From the NCBI GenBank assembly GCA_963769945.1, contig CAVYOA010000008.1:1-64000 (forward strand): DNA of 64,000 nucleotides, read 5' to 3'. Positions 29,318-38,912 of this stretch are shown piece after piece (the first letter of the stretch is position 1; every line of letters starts with the position of its first letter). The translations under genes and the position numbers were made by a program. The notes below the pieces were generated by a model that was not told where the DNA came from, did no database searches, and saw only the letters and a list, made by a program, of their open reading frames with translations. Origin of the DNA: WHSW01 sp963769945 (GTDB taxonomy: Bacteria; Actinomycetota; Thermoleophilia; Solirubrobacterales; 70-9).

Positions 29318-29784
29318 AGCTCGCTCTTGATCAGGCTGATCGAACGGATCACGGAGTCGAGAAAGGGCTCGATCTCATCGCGCAGGCGCTTGTGCTCGCG
29401 CCGCCCGGCGGACGTGATCGAGTAGTAGCGTCGCGTGCGGCGATCGGGATGTTCCCACTCGCCCTTGATCATCTTGTCTGCCTCGAGCTGGCGCAGCAGG
29501 GGATAGATCGTGTTGGGGTTGACGGAGATCACGCCCTCGGTGATGCGCTCGATCTCCTCGATCAGCCGATTGCCGTACTGGGGCTCGCGCTCGATTAGGT
29601 GCAAGACGAGCAACGGGAAGATGTCACGACGGCGAATCTCTCCGCCGAACACATCCATCGACCGACTCGAACGGCGGCCAGGCACGGCTTCAACCTGGGC
29701 TCCGCCTCGCGCTCGCGCGCTTCGGGCCGCCTTTGCGACGGCGTCAGCCACCGGTTTCGGCTGCCTGCCTGCACCCTGGGACAT
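29302..29784 (-). CDS. PadR-family transcriptional regulator
   Basis: 160 aa. The winged-helix core is LLVLHLIEREPQYGNRLIEEI, then SVNPNTIYPLLRQLEADKMI and RRYYSITSAGRREHKRL, followed by a C-terminal dimer helix. The first 40 residues are basic and not conserved; a start at ATG 29658 (DVFGGEIRRRDIFPLL) is possible. Target genes unknown; the neighbouring PAP2 gene is divergent and could be controlled. Confidence 0.88.
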   Translation of the reverse strand: MSQGAGRQPKPVADAVAKAARSARARGGAQVEAVPGRRSSRSMDVFGGEIRRRDIFPLLVLHLIEREPQYGNRLIEEIERITEGVISVNPNTIYPLLRQLEADKMIKGEWEHPDRRTRRYYSITSAGRREHKRLRDEIEPFLDSVIRSISLIKSELYGTG

Positions 29785-29978
29785 CCGACGCGACTATAGG
29801 CACCTGCGGGCTCCCCCGGGCGCCATCCTGTGTCCTCGTCAGCTCGCATGCGCAGCACGCTTCGCCTCCTGCGTCGTCGACGACGCCCGCGACCTCGGAA
29901 AGTTCCACCTATTTACGCGTGGTGCCGTTAACCTCTATCGCCCCGCGGTCCCTCCCTAGTGCTGCGAGAGTTTCCCGC

Positions 29979-31043
29979 TTGTCCGAAACGCAGAAAACCG
30001 ACACCATCGGCCGTGCTTGGCTTGCGCCACCGCTGATCGCTGCCTTTTCGCTGATCGCGATGCTGACGATCTCGTCGCTGGAGGGCCTGCCGATCCGTGA
30101 TCCCGACGCTCGCTACGTCGGCTCTCCCCTGGCGCTGATCGGGCTCATCGCCGCCATCTTCATCGTCCTCGACGTCGGGCCGCGGGCTTGGCTACGGCGA
30201 CGCGTGAGCGGCTCAGCCAGCCCAGTCGCCTCTCCGTTTGCGGTTCTGCGCGAGCGCTGGCTCAATCGCCGCGGAGCGATGGTCTTGGTCGCGCTGCTGA
30301 GCTTCTACGTCACCTATCTCTCCTATCGCAACCTGAAGAGCTTCATTCCGTTCGTCAGCGACTCCGACCACGACATCGGCCTGCTCAGCCTCGACCGCTC
30401 GATGTTCTTCGGCAACGATCCAGCGACGATCATGCATTCGATCTTTGGCACCGGCATCTCCGCCGACGCCCTTTCGATGGTCTACCTCGCCTTCCTCACG
30501 TTCGTCCCCGTCTCGCTCGGGATCGCGCTGATCTGGTCGTCGAACCTGCGTGCCGGGCTGTGGTACGTAACCGCGCTTTCGCTCTGCTGGTTGTTTGGTG
30601 CCGCCAGCTACTACATGTTCCCCGCCCAGGGGCCCGTATACGCGCAGCCCGGCCTCTACTCCAACCTTCCCGAAACGGGAGTGAGCCGCTTGCAGGAGAC
30701 GCTGGCCGAGCACCGCCTCGAGGTGCTGGCCGGGCCGAATGCGACGGAGGCGGTGCAGAGCGTTGCCGCCTTTGCCTCACTTCACATCGCGGTGGTGTTC
30801 GCCGCCGCATTGATCGCGCAGCTGTTGAAGGGGCCGCGCTTCTTGCGCATCGGGCTGTGGAGCATGCTCGCCCTGACGGCGGTGGCGACGATTTACTTCG
30901 GCTGGCATTACGTGATCGACGACGTTGCCGGTTTGGTGATCGGTGGCAGCGCGGTCGCGCTAGGCGCCAAGGCCTGCGGCTACGAGCTGCGCCTGCCCGC
31001 GTGGCTGCGCAGCGCGCGTCACAGCAGGGCGACAGCCGCGTAG
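29979..31043 (+). CDS. PAP2-superfamily membrane phosphatase/inositol-phosphotransferase-like
   Basis: 354 aa with about six or seven TM segments. The phosphatase motif C2 is ASLHIAVVFAAAL and C3 FGWHYVIDDVAG, the inner part of the Aur1/Ipt1-like PAP2_3 group that uses lipid phosphate. MFPAQGPVY earlier resembles the region before C2 in this group. TTG at 29979 gives a clean start (SETQKTDTIGRAW); the frame remains open upstream, with GTG codons near 29918. It converges with cdsA (25-base overlap), suggesting a phospholipid function. Confidence 0.8.
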   Translation: MSETQKTDTIGRAWLAPPLIAAFSLIAMLTISSLEGLPIRDPDARYVGSPLALIGLIAAIFIVLDVGPRAWLRRRVSGSASPVASPFAVLRERWLNRRGAMVLVALLSFYVTYLSYRNLKSFIPFVSDSDHDIGLLSLDRSMFFGNDPATIMHSIFGTGISADALSMVYLAFLTFVPVSLGIALIWSSNLRAGLWYVTALSLCWLFGAASYYMFPAQGPVYAQPGLYSNLPETGVSRLQETLAEHRLEVLAGPNATEAVQSVAAFASLHIAVVFAAALIAQLLKGPRFLRIGLWSMLALTAVATIYFGWHYVIDDVAGLVIGGSAVALGAKACGYELRLPAWLRSARHSRATAA

Positions 31044-31846
31044 TAGCCAGCGACGACTGCAAACAGCACAGCGTCGATGCGGTCGAGCACCCCGCCATGA
31101 GGGCCGAGCAGCGCGCCGCTGTCCTTGACCTCGGCGTCGCGCTTGACCAGCGACTCGAAGAGGTCGCCGATCGGTGCGGCGAGCGCGGCCGCTAGCCCGA
31201 TCAGGGCGGCGTCAAGAGCGTCGAGCCAGGGCTGAAAGGCGACTGCGGCGATCACCGCGGCGCCGACGCCGACGACTATCCCCGCCAGCAAGCCTTCGAG
31301 CGTCTTGTTCGGCGAGATCGTCGGCGCGAGGCGGCGGCGACCGTAGAGGCTGCCGATGATGTGCGCGGCGGTGTCGCCGACGAAGACGGCGAGAAGGACA
31401 TCGATCAGCAGGCCACCGCCATGCGCCAGCTCACGGATGAGAACTGCGTGAGTCACGCCCAGCCCCACCCAGAGGAGAGCGAACACCGCGAGCCCGATCG
31501 TGGCCGAGCGCCGGCCCGGCACCTGCGGCGGCGCGACCGCCGCGGCGAAGATCATGACAAGGCCGGCGGCGAGCAGCCCGGAAATCGCGCCGCGACCTTC
31601 GAGCATGACGCCGACGGTTAGCGCCGCCAGGGCTGCTGCGCTCACCCATGCCACCCGCGGCGCCACACCGAGCATGCGGCAAGCCTCGAGCAGCGCGGCG
31701 GCTCCAATCGCCGCCATTCCCGCCGTGAAAACCGCGCCGCCGACCGCGATCAAGGTGATCGCCACCGCCGCCAGCGGGATCGCGAAGGCGATCCGAGCCG
31801 GCAGGTCTGCCAACCGTGCCTGGCGCGAGCCCATGGCCGTGTCCAC
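31019..31846 (-). CDS. cdsA: phosphatidate cytidylyltransferase
   Basis: Makes CDP-diacylglycerol from phosphatidate and CTP in the inner membrane. 275 aa, about eight TM helices. The C-terminal signature SLVKRDAEVKDSGALLGPHG, followed by GVLDR, matches the CDS pattern S-x-x-KR-x4-KD...HGG-x-x-DR. It also has GDTAAHIIGSLYGRRRLAPTISPNKTLEG, which is typical. Start at ATG 31846 or the ATG four codons in. Confidence 0.94.
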   Translation of the reverse strand: MDTAMGSRQARLADLPARIAFAIPLAAVAITLIAVGGAVFTAGMAAIGAAALLEACRMLGVAPRVAWVSAAALAALTVGVMLEGRGAISGLLAAGLVMIFAAAVAPPQVPGRRSATIGLAVFALLWVGLGVTHAVLIRELAHGGGLLIDVLLAVFVGDTAAHIIGSLYGRRRLAPTISPNKTLEGLLAGIVVGVGAAVIAAVAFQPWLDALDAALIGLAAALAAPIGDLFESLVKRDAEVKDSGALLGPHGGVLDRIDAVLFAVVAGYYAAVALL

Positions 31847-31977
31847 AGGCGCAGGCTAATGCGCTGCCGGTGCAAGGACACCTCTCGGTCGGGCCAACGC
31901 CGCGTCAGCGGGCTACCCTCATACTTCTGGACGACCTCTGCGCGGCGCGATCTCGGCACTCGCGGCTGCGGTCACAC

Positions 31978-33105
31978 ATGAACCCCTCACAGCCTGCGAC
32001 AGCCAGCCCGCGCGTGCAATCAGCCGCGCCGCCGAGCCCTCCAGAGGCTCACGATCTCGCCTGCGTGCTTCACCTGCACTCGACCTACTCCGACGGGACG
32101 GCGTCCGTCGACGAGATCATCGAAGCCGCACGAACGACCGAAACCGACGTCGTCCTGCTCACCGATCACGACACGCTCGGCGCCCGAGACGACGGCCGCG
32201 AGGGCTGGCACGGAGACGTGTTGCTCCTGGTCGGCGTCGAGGTATCGCCCAACGGCGGGCACTTTCTCGCCTTCGGCGTCGATGAGACGCCATCCAAGGC
32301 CGGCGGCGAGGAGGCCATTCCCGAGGCGGTCGCGGCCCTTGGAGGCTTTGGCTTCGCCGCTCATCCCTTCTCGGCCGGGTCGAGGATGGTCGAACGTCTG
32401 CGGCTGACCAGGTATCTGGGCGGCCAGCCACATGGCTGGCCGCTGGAGCTTCGCGCTGGTCTCACTGGGATCGAGCTGTGGAGCCTGACCACCGACGCGG
32501 CCGAATCGTGGCGCCACCCGCTCGAAGCGATCAGCTATATGCGCCATCCAGAGCGCCATCTCGACGGTCCCCCGGCGCACCATCTCGAGGCCTGGGATCA
32601 GCTCTGCGCGGTCGGGCGGGTCGCCGCTGTCGGCGGCCTCGATACCCACCAGCATGGGTTTCGCGTCCGCGGCAAGATGGTCACGCCGATGCCCAACGAG
32701 CGCTACTTCGGCCTCCTGCGCACATACGCGCTCTGCAATCAGCCGCCGAGCCGCGATCTCGCCACCGACTCCGCCGCTGTGCTCGAGTCGCTGCGCGAAG
32801 GGCGCTGCTATCTCGGGATCGACGGAGTCGCGCCGGCCCGGGGCTTTCGCTTCTGGGGCGAGAGCAGCGAGGATCTCGTCGACATGGGCTCGGAGCGTGC
32901 CGCCGGCGACTGGGTCCTGCGGGCGCTGCTGCCCGACGCCGGCGAAGCAACGCTGTTGCGCGACGGGCGCGCCATCGCCCGCGCGCGCGGGCATGCGCTC
33001 GAGCACCAAGTCGAAGAGCCCGGCGTCTACCGGATCGAGGCCAGGCGCGAGAGCCACGGCCGGCTACGGCCCTGGATCTACTCGAATCCGATCTACCTGC
33101 GCTGA
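31978..33105 (+). CDS. PHP-domain metal-dependent phosphoesterase
   Basis: 375 aa from ATG 31978. The PHP core begins CVLHLHSTYSDGTASVDEI, with the H-x-H metal site, then VVLLTDHDTLGARDD, VEVSPNGGHFLAFGVDE, and later FAAHPFS and VGGLDTHQHGF supplying the remaining histidines and aspartate. Such proteins include 3',5'-nucleotide phosphatases (TrpH/RNase AM) and histidinol-phosphatase-like enzymes; the C-terminal 110-residue beta-sandwich extension is unlike TrpH. Substrate unknown. Divergent from cdsA. Confidence 0.85.
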   Translation: MNPSQPATASPRVQSAAPPSPPEAHDLACVLHLHSTYSDGTASVDEIIEAARTTETDVVLLTDHDTLGARDDGREGWHGDVLLLVGVEVSPNGGHFLAFGVDETPSKAGGEEAIPEAVAALGGFGFAAHPFSAGSRMVERLRLTRYLGGQPHGWPLELRAGLTGIELWSLTTDAAESWRHPLEAISYMRHPERHLDGPPAHHLEAWDQLCAVGRVAAVGGLDTHQHGFRVRGKMVTPMPNERYFGLLRTYALCNQPPSRDLATDSAAVLESLREGRCYLGIDGVAPARGFRFWGESSEDLVDMGSERAAGDWVLRALLPDAGEATLLRDGRAIARARGHALEHQVEEPGVYRIEARRESHGRLRPWIYSNPIYLR

Positions 33106-33149
33106 GCGCTTCGTTTGCACGAGGTGCGCCCGTCGGTTAGGGTGCGCGC

Positions 33150-34143
33150 GTGGTTCGGTTCACACGCGCACTCGTCGGATTGGGGGTAGTCAATCGTCTT
33201 CTGCCTCGTGGCGAACCCGTCGACCGCGACCTTCAGCGGCAAGAACGGGCAGATCTCCTTCTCCCGCAGTACCGGCAACCATCTCGAGATCTTCACCGCC
33301 GACCCCGACGGCAGCCACATCAAGAACTGACCGTGAGCAAGCCGGCAGGTTCCGTGTCGTTTGAGTCCGACTGGTCACCCGATGGTCGACCATCGCCTTC
33401 GACAGCGACCGCAAGGACATCGACGGCCGCAAGCCGGTTCAGATCTACGTGATGACGGCGGACGGCGGCGACGTCACGCAGCTCACTCGCGGCGGGGGCT
33501 TCCACGGCACGCCGGGCTGGTCGCCGAGCGGCACGAGCATCGCGATCACGTCCGACTGGGGCGAGCGCTCGCTGAACGGGATCTGGATCATCCCCGCCTT
33601 CGATGCCGACGGCGTCACCGTCGACGAGGCTCGGCGGATCACCTACACCAGGGACCAAGGGGCCGAGTCGACGACGAGCCCCAGTTCTCGCCGGACGGGA
33701 CGATGATCGTGTTCAGCCGCTTCAAGTCGTTCCGGAGCGCGAAGTCCGCGATCTTCAGCGTCAACGTCGACGGCACCGGCCTCAAGCGGCTGACGAACTA
33801 CGGCCTCAACGCCTCCCACCCCGACGTGTCGCCCGACGGTCAATGGATCACGTTCGACTCGGGCGACAACGGGACGCCCGGGAGCAAGGGCGACATCTAC
33901 CGTATGCCGCTCGAAGGAGGCAAGAAGCGGGCCCTCACCGACACCGAGCCGGTGCAAGAGGACGGTCCCCTGACCGTGGCGCAGAACCCGGTCTTCTCGC
34001 CGAACGGGCGCAGGATCCTCTACACGCAGTTCCGCGAGGGGGGCACCGACCTCACGGTGATGAAGGTCAACGGCTCCAACAAGCACACCATCCTCGGCGG
34101 CCGGCGGTTCCCGAACAAGGCCGACTGGGGCACGCACCCGTAG
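33150..34143 (+). CDS. TolB-like WD40/PD40 beta-propeller protein (several frameshifts)
   Basis: Joined frames give about 325 aa of PD40 repeats: GKNGQISFSRSTGNHLEIFT, SFESDWSPDGR, TIAFDSDRK, TPGWSPSGTSIAIT, DEPQFSPDGTMIVFSR, SHPDVSPDGQWITF and NPVFSPNGRRILYTQF, each with the SPDG turn typical of TolB-type blades. A start at GTG 33150 gives a hydrophobic leader (FTRALVGLGVVNRLL) that would be a signal peptide. Frame changes fall near 33210, 33330, 33400 and 33680. Probably periplasmic or secreted. Neighbours give no hint of function. Confidence 0.72.
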
Positions 34144-34192
34144 CGAACGAGCCCCCCGCGGCGCGACCCTTTCACACGTCCTGAGCTCCTCG

Positions 34193-35416
34193 CTAGACGG
34201 CTGCGGCTGCGGTCTCAGCTTCCTTCGCGGCGGCGGTGTTCTGCGTATCGACCGACTCAGGCAGCGGCTCGTTGACGTTGCGGCCCATCAGCACTTCCTT
34301 GGCGATGACGAGGCGCTGGATCTGCGAGGTGCCTTCGTAGAGCTGCATGATCTTGGCGTCGCGCATCAGCTTCTCGACGGGATAGTCCTTGATGAAGCCG
34401 TAGCCGCCGTACACCTGGACGGCATCGACGGTGATCTCCATCGCCGAGTCGGCGGCGAAGCGCTTGGCATGTGAGCAGGCGAGCGTGTTGCGAATGCCCT
34501 GATCGAGCAGCGCGGCGGACTGCCAGGTGAGCAGGCGCCCGGCCTCGACCTTGGTCGCCATGTCGGCGATCATGAAGGAGACGGCCTGGTGCATCGCGAT
34601 CGGGACGCCGAACTGGACGCGCTCCTTGGAGTACTCACAGGCAAACTCGAACGCCGCGCGGCCGATACCAACCGCCATCGCCGCTACGCCGGGGCGCGTG
34701 CGGTCGAGGGTCATCATCGCGAGCTTGAAACCCTTGTTCTCCTCGCCCAGCAGGTTCGCCTCGGGAATCTCCGTCTCGTTGAAGACCACGGTTGCGGTAT
34801 TCGAGGCTCGCTGACCAAGCTTGTCCTCCTTCTTGTCGATCGTGACGGTGTCGTCTCGCGGGACGACGAAGGCGGAGATGCCACGATGGCCGGCCTCCTT
34901 GTCGGTCTTCGCGTAGACCGTGTACCAGTCGGCGTGGCTGCCGTTGGTGATGAAGCACTTGGAGCCGTTGAGGACCCACTTGTCGCCGACCTTCTTCGCG
35001 GTCGTCTTCATCCCGGAGACGTCGGAGCCAGCATCGGGCTCGGTGAGGCAGAAGGAAGCGAGCTTGGGCTCCTCGGCGAGCATGCCGAGGTACTCGGACT
35101 TGACCTCGGCGGTACCGCCGAGCGCCACCGGCGCGGCGGCGAGGCCGTTGGCCGCCAGCGAAGTGCCGATCCCCGAACAGCCCCAGCCGAACTCCTCCTC
35201 GATCAAGCAACCCGACAGATAGTCGAGGCCAGGCCCGCCGTACTCCTCGGCCAGGTGGGTATTCATCAACCCGACCTCCCACGCCTTCTGAATGATCTCC
35301 TGAGGCCAAGTCCCTTCCTTGTCGTACTCCCAGGCAACCTTGCGGATCTCCTTCTCGGCGAAGTTGTGCGCGAGCTCGCGGAGGTCCTTCTGCTCGTCGG
35401 TCAGTGTGAAATCCAC
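34193..35416 (-). CDS. acyl-CoA dehydrogenase
   Basis: FAD enzyme that makes the trans-2 double bond in beta-oxidation. 407 aa from ATG 35416 with AAAGGAGC upstream. Signature 1 is ASFCLTEPDAGSDVSG, then WVLNGSKCFITNG and DKLGQRASNTATVVFNE. The catalytic-base block is YGGYGFIKDYPVEKLMRDAK, then QLYEGTSQIQRL, the medium/short-chain pattern with Glu in YEGTS. A palindromic operator lies about 60 bases upstream. It fits with the FadN-type gene as part of fatty-acid degradation. Confidence 0.94.
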   Translation of the reverse strand: MDFTLTDEQKDLRELAHNFAEKEIRKVAWEYDKEGTWPQEIIQKAWEVGLMNTHLAEEYGGPGLDYLSGCLIEEEFGWGCSGIGTSLAANGLAAAPVALGGTAEVKSEYLGMLAEEPKLASFCLTEPDAGSDVSGMKTTAKKVGDKWVLNGSKCFITNGSHADWYTVYAKTDKEAGHRGISAFVVPRDDTVTIDKKEDKLGQRASNTATVVFNETEIPEANLLGEENKGFKLAMMTLDRTRPGVAAMAVGIGRAAFEFACEYSKERVQFGVPIAMHQAVSFMIADMATKVEAGRLLTWQSAALLDQGIRNTLACSHAKRFAADSAMEITVDAVQVYGGYGFIKDYPVEKLMRDAKIMQLYEGTSQIQRLVIAKEVLMGRNVNEPLPESVDTQNTAAAKEAETAAAAV

Positions 35417-35475
35417 TGCTGCGGGGCTCCTTTGCGTTGGTGTGCGGCCCCGTTCGGGCGCCGCAGAAAGTAGTC

Positions 35476-35495
35476 GATTGACTGGTCAGTCAATC
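35476..35495. promoter_or_regulatory. palindromic operator of the acyl-CoA dehydrogenase gene
   Basis: A 9-2-9 palindrome, GATTGACTG-GT-CAGTCAATC, lies 60-79 bases upstream of the acyl-CoA dehydrogenase start and about 30 bases before the divergent membrane-protein gene. On the minus strand its TTGACT can act as a -35 box with TACTTT 15 bases later. Size and position fit a TetR-type repressor of fatty-acid catabolism; the regulator is not adjacent. Confidence 0.65.
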
Positions 35496-35527
35496 CGCCC
35501 GAAAGGGTAGCCGATTACGCTCATGGC

Positions 35528-36010
35528 GTGGGTTTGACACTGCCGGCCATATCCAACGGCGACATCATCTTGATCGTCTTCTTCGTCTCCATCCCCATCG
35601 CCGGGCTCGCGTTTGCGATCGGCGCAGGCAATGCGCTGCGACAGGTGGGCAAGGGCGGGCTCTCCGTCGAGTTCGAGAGCGACCTCGGACAGCCGTTGCG
35701 CGACTCCGACGCCGAGTCCGGATCAGCCGAGATCCGAGAGGAGGAGCTGCGGCAGATGCTTGAGGCCAAGGCATACCGCCAGCGCGCCCGTGGCGAGCAG
35801 CCCGTCGACGTCGAGACCGAGCTCGCGCGCCTGCTCGCCGAGGCCGAAAATACCCCCGCTCCCGCGGCCAATGACGCCGAGCTGCGCGAGGAAGTTCGCC
35901 AGCTCGTGGTCGCGCGCAACGACCGTCGCCGGCGCCAGGGCAAGGAACCGCTCGACGTCGAGGCTGAGGTGGCGCGCCAGTTGCGCGACCTGGAGGCGCT
36001 GGGGCAGTAG
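35528..36010 (+). CDS. membrane-anchored protein with duplicated 35-residue motif
   Basis: 160 aa from GTG 35528. One TM segment (residues 12-34, IILIVFFVSIPIAGLAFAIG). The soluble part has two copies of a charged motif: residues about 73-105 (REEELRQMLEAKAYRQRARG then EQPVDVETELARLL) and about 121-155 (REEVRQLVVARNDRRRRQGK then EPLDVEAEVARQL). The shared core is R-x-R-x-G-x-(E)P-(L/V)DVE-x-E-(L/V)AR. Function unknown. Only 34 bases from the operator above, so it may be co-regulated with the dehydrogenase. Confidence 0.6.
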   Translation: MGLTLPAISNGDIILIVFFVSIPIAGLAFAIGAGNALRQVGKGGLSVEFESDLGQPLRDSDAESGSAEIREEELRQMLEAKAYRQRARGEQPVDVETELARLLAEAENTPAPAANDAELREEVRQLVVARNDRRRRQGKEPLDVEAEVARQLRDLEALGQ

Positions 36011-36101
36011 CTGGTGGCCCGACGCCGCCCGGGGGACGAAGGAACGGCACCAGTGAACAAACACACCCCCGTTCGCGCCACCATTGGCTACGCTGCCGCC
36101 A

Positions 36102-36461
36102 ATGACCGCGAAGGACAACGTATTCGAGCTCGAGGACCTGCTGGTCAGGCCAGGGACGTACTTCAACCCGCAGACCGAGATCGTCATCGTCGTCGACGAC
36201 TCCGCCTCGATCGGCCAAGAGGTCTTCAACATGGAGCCCTACGAGGGAGCCGATTGGGTTCGGATCACAGATGACGTCCCGGTCGACTCCGATTCCCTGG
36301 AGACCGCGATGGAGCGCTTCCAGACCGAGCATCACGGCGGTGGGCCGGTGTCCGAGGTGACGCTGGAGGCCGAGCACGATGACCTAGATGCTGAGGATGA
36401 CAACATCGAGCCCGAAGCCACCCTCGACGTCGATGGCGAGCCGATCGCCGAGGAAAGCTGA
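36102..36461 (+). CDS. acidic protein of unknown function
   Basis: 119 aa from ATG 36102. The N-terminal half is structured in appearance (NVFELEDLLVRPGTYFNPQT then EIVIVVDDSASIGQEVFN), the second half very acidic (EAEHDDLDAEDDNIEPEA). It lies eight bases upstream of the cupin gene and is probably co-transcribed. No known domain recognised; it could be an adaptor or metal-buffering protein, but that is only a guess. Confidence 0.6.
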   Translation: MTAKDNVFELEDLLVRPGTYFNPQTEIVIVVDDSASIGQEVFNMEPYEGADWVRITDDVPVDSDSLETAMERFQTEHHGGGPVSEVTLEAEHDDLDAEDDNIEPEATLDVDGEPIAEES

Positions 36462-36468
36462 GCTGCTG

Positions 36469-36861
36469 GTGAGCGATTATTCGATTTCGACCCGCGAGCA
36501 GGCGATCGACTTGATGAGCGAGTATCCGGGCTTCGGCGAGCTGCGCTGGTACACCGAGTCGGTCGGCGCCGAGCAGGTCTCCTTCAGCTGGCGCACGATG
36601 CCGCCTGGCACCGGCGGGCGCGGAAGCTACGGACATCGCCATCCCGGGCAGGAAGAGGTCTACTTCGTGATCTCGGGCACCGTCACGTTCAAGATCGGCG
36701 ACGAGGTATTCGGCGCCGGCCCGCAGACCGCGGTGCGCGTCGGCGGGGACGCGTTTCGCTCGCTCCACAACGACGCCGACACAGACGCCGAGCTGATCGT
36801 CTTTTCGACCCGAATCGACGATCCTCCAGGTGAGAAACAGGACGACTTCTGGCCGGAGTGA
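36469..36861 (+). CDS. cupin-domain protein
   Basis: 130 aa from GTG 36469. The single-cupin core GHRHPGQEEVYFVISGTVTF has metal ligands His-x-His...Glu, and the second cupin motif is GGDAFRSLHNDAD. Small metal-binding beta-barrel, enzymatic role not predictable. The stop overlaps the start of the next gene (GTGA), so the four genes from 36102 to 37882 form one translationally coupled operon. Confidence 0.8.
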   Translation: MSDYSISTREQAIDLMSEYPGFGELRWYTESVGAEQVSFSWRTMPPGTGGRGSYGHRHPGQEEVYFVISGTVTFKIGDEVFGAGPQTAVRVGGDAFRSLHNDADTDAELIVFSTRIDDPPGEKQDDFWPE

Positions 36862-37420
36862 CGGCCGCGCCTCAAAGCGCTCGTCTCGATGCTGAGATTC
36901 CCGAGCTCGAGCGCCACCTCGACTATGCCGCCCAACACTTCGCCGACCCGGCGGTCTTTCCCTGGCACTGGCCACCCCAGCGCGAGGGCGGAAGCGGTCC
37001 GCGCACGCGAGAGCAAGTCGCGGAGACTCTCGCAGCCCAGGCACATCAAGCCGAAGCCGTTGGCTTCTGTCTGTGGTGGTGGCGAGAACGCGCTAGCGGC
37101 GAGTTGGTCGGGATGACCGGCCTCAACCGCGATCAGGTAGAGGGCAAGCCGGTGGTGGAGGCCGGCTGGTCGATCAGTCCGCGGCGCCAGCGCCAAGGCT
37201 TTGCGACCGAAGCGGCGCGGGCATCGATCGCGTGGGGGTTCGAGGCCTGTGGTCTCGAGGAGATCGTCTCGTTCACGGTGCCGCACAACCGCGCCTCGCG
37301 AGCGGTGATGGAGTCTCTGGGTATGGGCTGCGTCGCTGAGATCGAGCGTGCGGGTCTCCCCCACGTGCTCTACCGCCTTGGCACAGCCGAGTGGGCGCCC
37401 GACGCGCCCTTTCACTCTCG

Positions 37421-37424
<4 letters not shown>
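36858..37424 (+). CDS. GNAT-family N-acetyltransferase (RimJ/RimL-like)
   Basis: 188 aa from GTG 36858. Acetyl-CoA site PRRQRQGFATEAARASIAWG (the Q/RxxGxG/A-type loop), preceded by AGWSISP, followed by FTVPHNRASRAVMESLGM, the typical N-R-A-S-x-x-V-x-x-x-L-G-M segment. Substrate unknown, possibly ribosomal-protein or small-molecule amines. ATGA overlap with the peroxiredoxin downstream. Confidence 0.87.
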
Positions 37425-37882
<458 letters not shown>

Positions 37883-37890
37883 CGGCCGGC

Positions 37891-38883
37891 TCAGGAGACC
37901 GCGACGTAGACGATGAACGCGGTGAACAGGCCCGCCCAGATCGCGATCGGCAGCGCCTCGAAGCGCCCGCGGAGGCGCAGCGCCCAATAGGCGACAATCC
38001 CGCCGGCGAGACCGAGTACGCCGGAGACGATCGCGTAGCGGTCGAGGTCCCAATCGGTGAGCATGAGGCCGACGGCGATCGGGATCGTCGATTGGAAGAC
38101 CATCGCGCCGGTGATGTTGCCGAGCGCGAGGCTGTCCTTACCGTCCTTGACCCAGAAGAAGCTGTTTGCCTTCTCGGGCAGCTCGGTCGCCAGCGGGGCC
38201 AGCACCAGCGACAACACCAGGGGCGCGATCCCGACCTCCTCGGCCACCTTGAGCAACTCCTCTACGAACAGGTGCGCGCCGCCGACGATCGCGCCGAGCC
38301 CGAATGCCAGCTGCACGCCGACGATCCACCCGGGCGGGTTGTCGCCCTCGGTTCGGTCCATGTACAGCGGTCCGATCGTGTCCTCCTCCTGCACATCACC
38401 GCCGCTTCGCAGTGTCTGGCGCACGTAAACCGCATAGGCGGCGATGAAGACGACCGCAAGCGGGATATGGAGCGCCTCGGGCACCACCAGCCCGATCACG
38501 AGGCCGGCGGCGAAGAAGACGAGGAAGAAGATCAGGTCGCGGTCGAGCGTCTCGACATGAGCCTTGAGCTCACGGCCCTGCTCACGCCGGGCCGAGAAGA
38601 TCAGCGCCGAAAGGCCGACCAGGGCCATCGCGATCGTCGCGAGCAAGAAGGGGGCGCCGATGATCGCGCCGATCGCAACCTCCTCGGCACCCTCGCTGCC
38701 ACCGACGATGGCGACGATCGGGATCAGGGTCTCGGGCATCGCCGTGCCCACCGCGGCGAGGATGCTGCCGGTCGCGCCCTCGCCGACGCCGAGCTTGTTT
38801 CCCGTCCACTCGACCGCGTTCGTGAACAGCAGCGCGCCGCCGAGGATGACGGCGAAGGCGACCGCCAGCAAGATGTAGTCCAT
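37891..38883 (-). CDS. sodium/calcium exchanger-family membrane protein
   Basis: 330 aa, about ten TM helices. The CaCA alpha repeats are AAVGTAMPETLIPIVAIVGG near residue 45 and APLATELPEKANSFFWVKDG near 235 (Gx-A-x-PE / ELPE cores), each followed by a re-entrant helix with acidic ion-binding residues. Likely Ca2+/Na+ or Ca2+/H+ exchange at the cell membrane. 29 bases downstream of a second, more Cax-like antiporter gene. Confidence 0.87.
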   Translation of the reverse strand: MDYILLAVAFAVILGGALLFTNAVEWTGNKLGVGEGATGSILAAVGTAMPETLIPIVAIVGGSEGAEEVAIGAIIGAPFLLATIAMALVGLSALIFSARREQGRELKAHVETLDRDLIFFLVFFAAGLVIGLVVPEALHIPLAVVFIAAYAVYVRQTLRSGGDVQEEDTIGPLYMDRTEGDNPPGWIVGVQLAFGLGAIVGGAHLFVEELLKVAEEVGIAPLVLSLVLAPLATELPEKANSFFWVKDGKDSLALGNITGAMVFQSTIPIAVGLMLTDWDLDRYAIVSGVLGLAGGIVAYWALRLRGRFEALPIAIWAGLFTAFIVYVAVS

Positions 38884-38912
38884 CGAGAGTCCCTACCCAG
38901 CGATCGTCAGGC

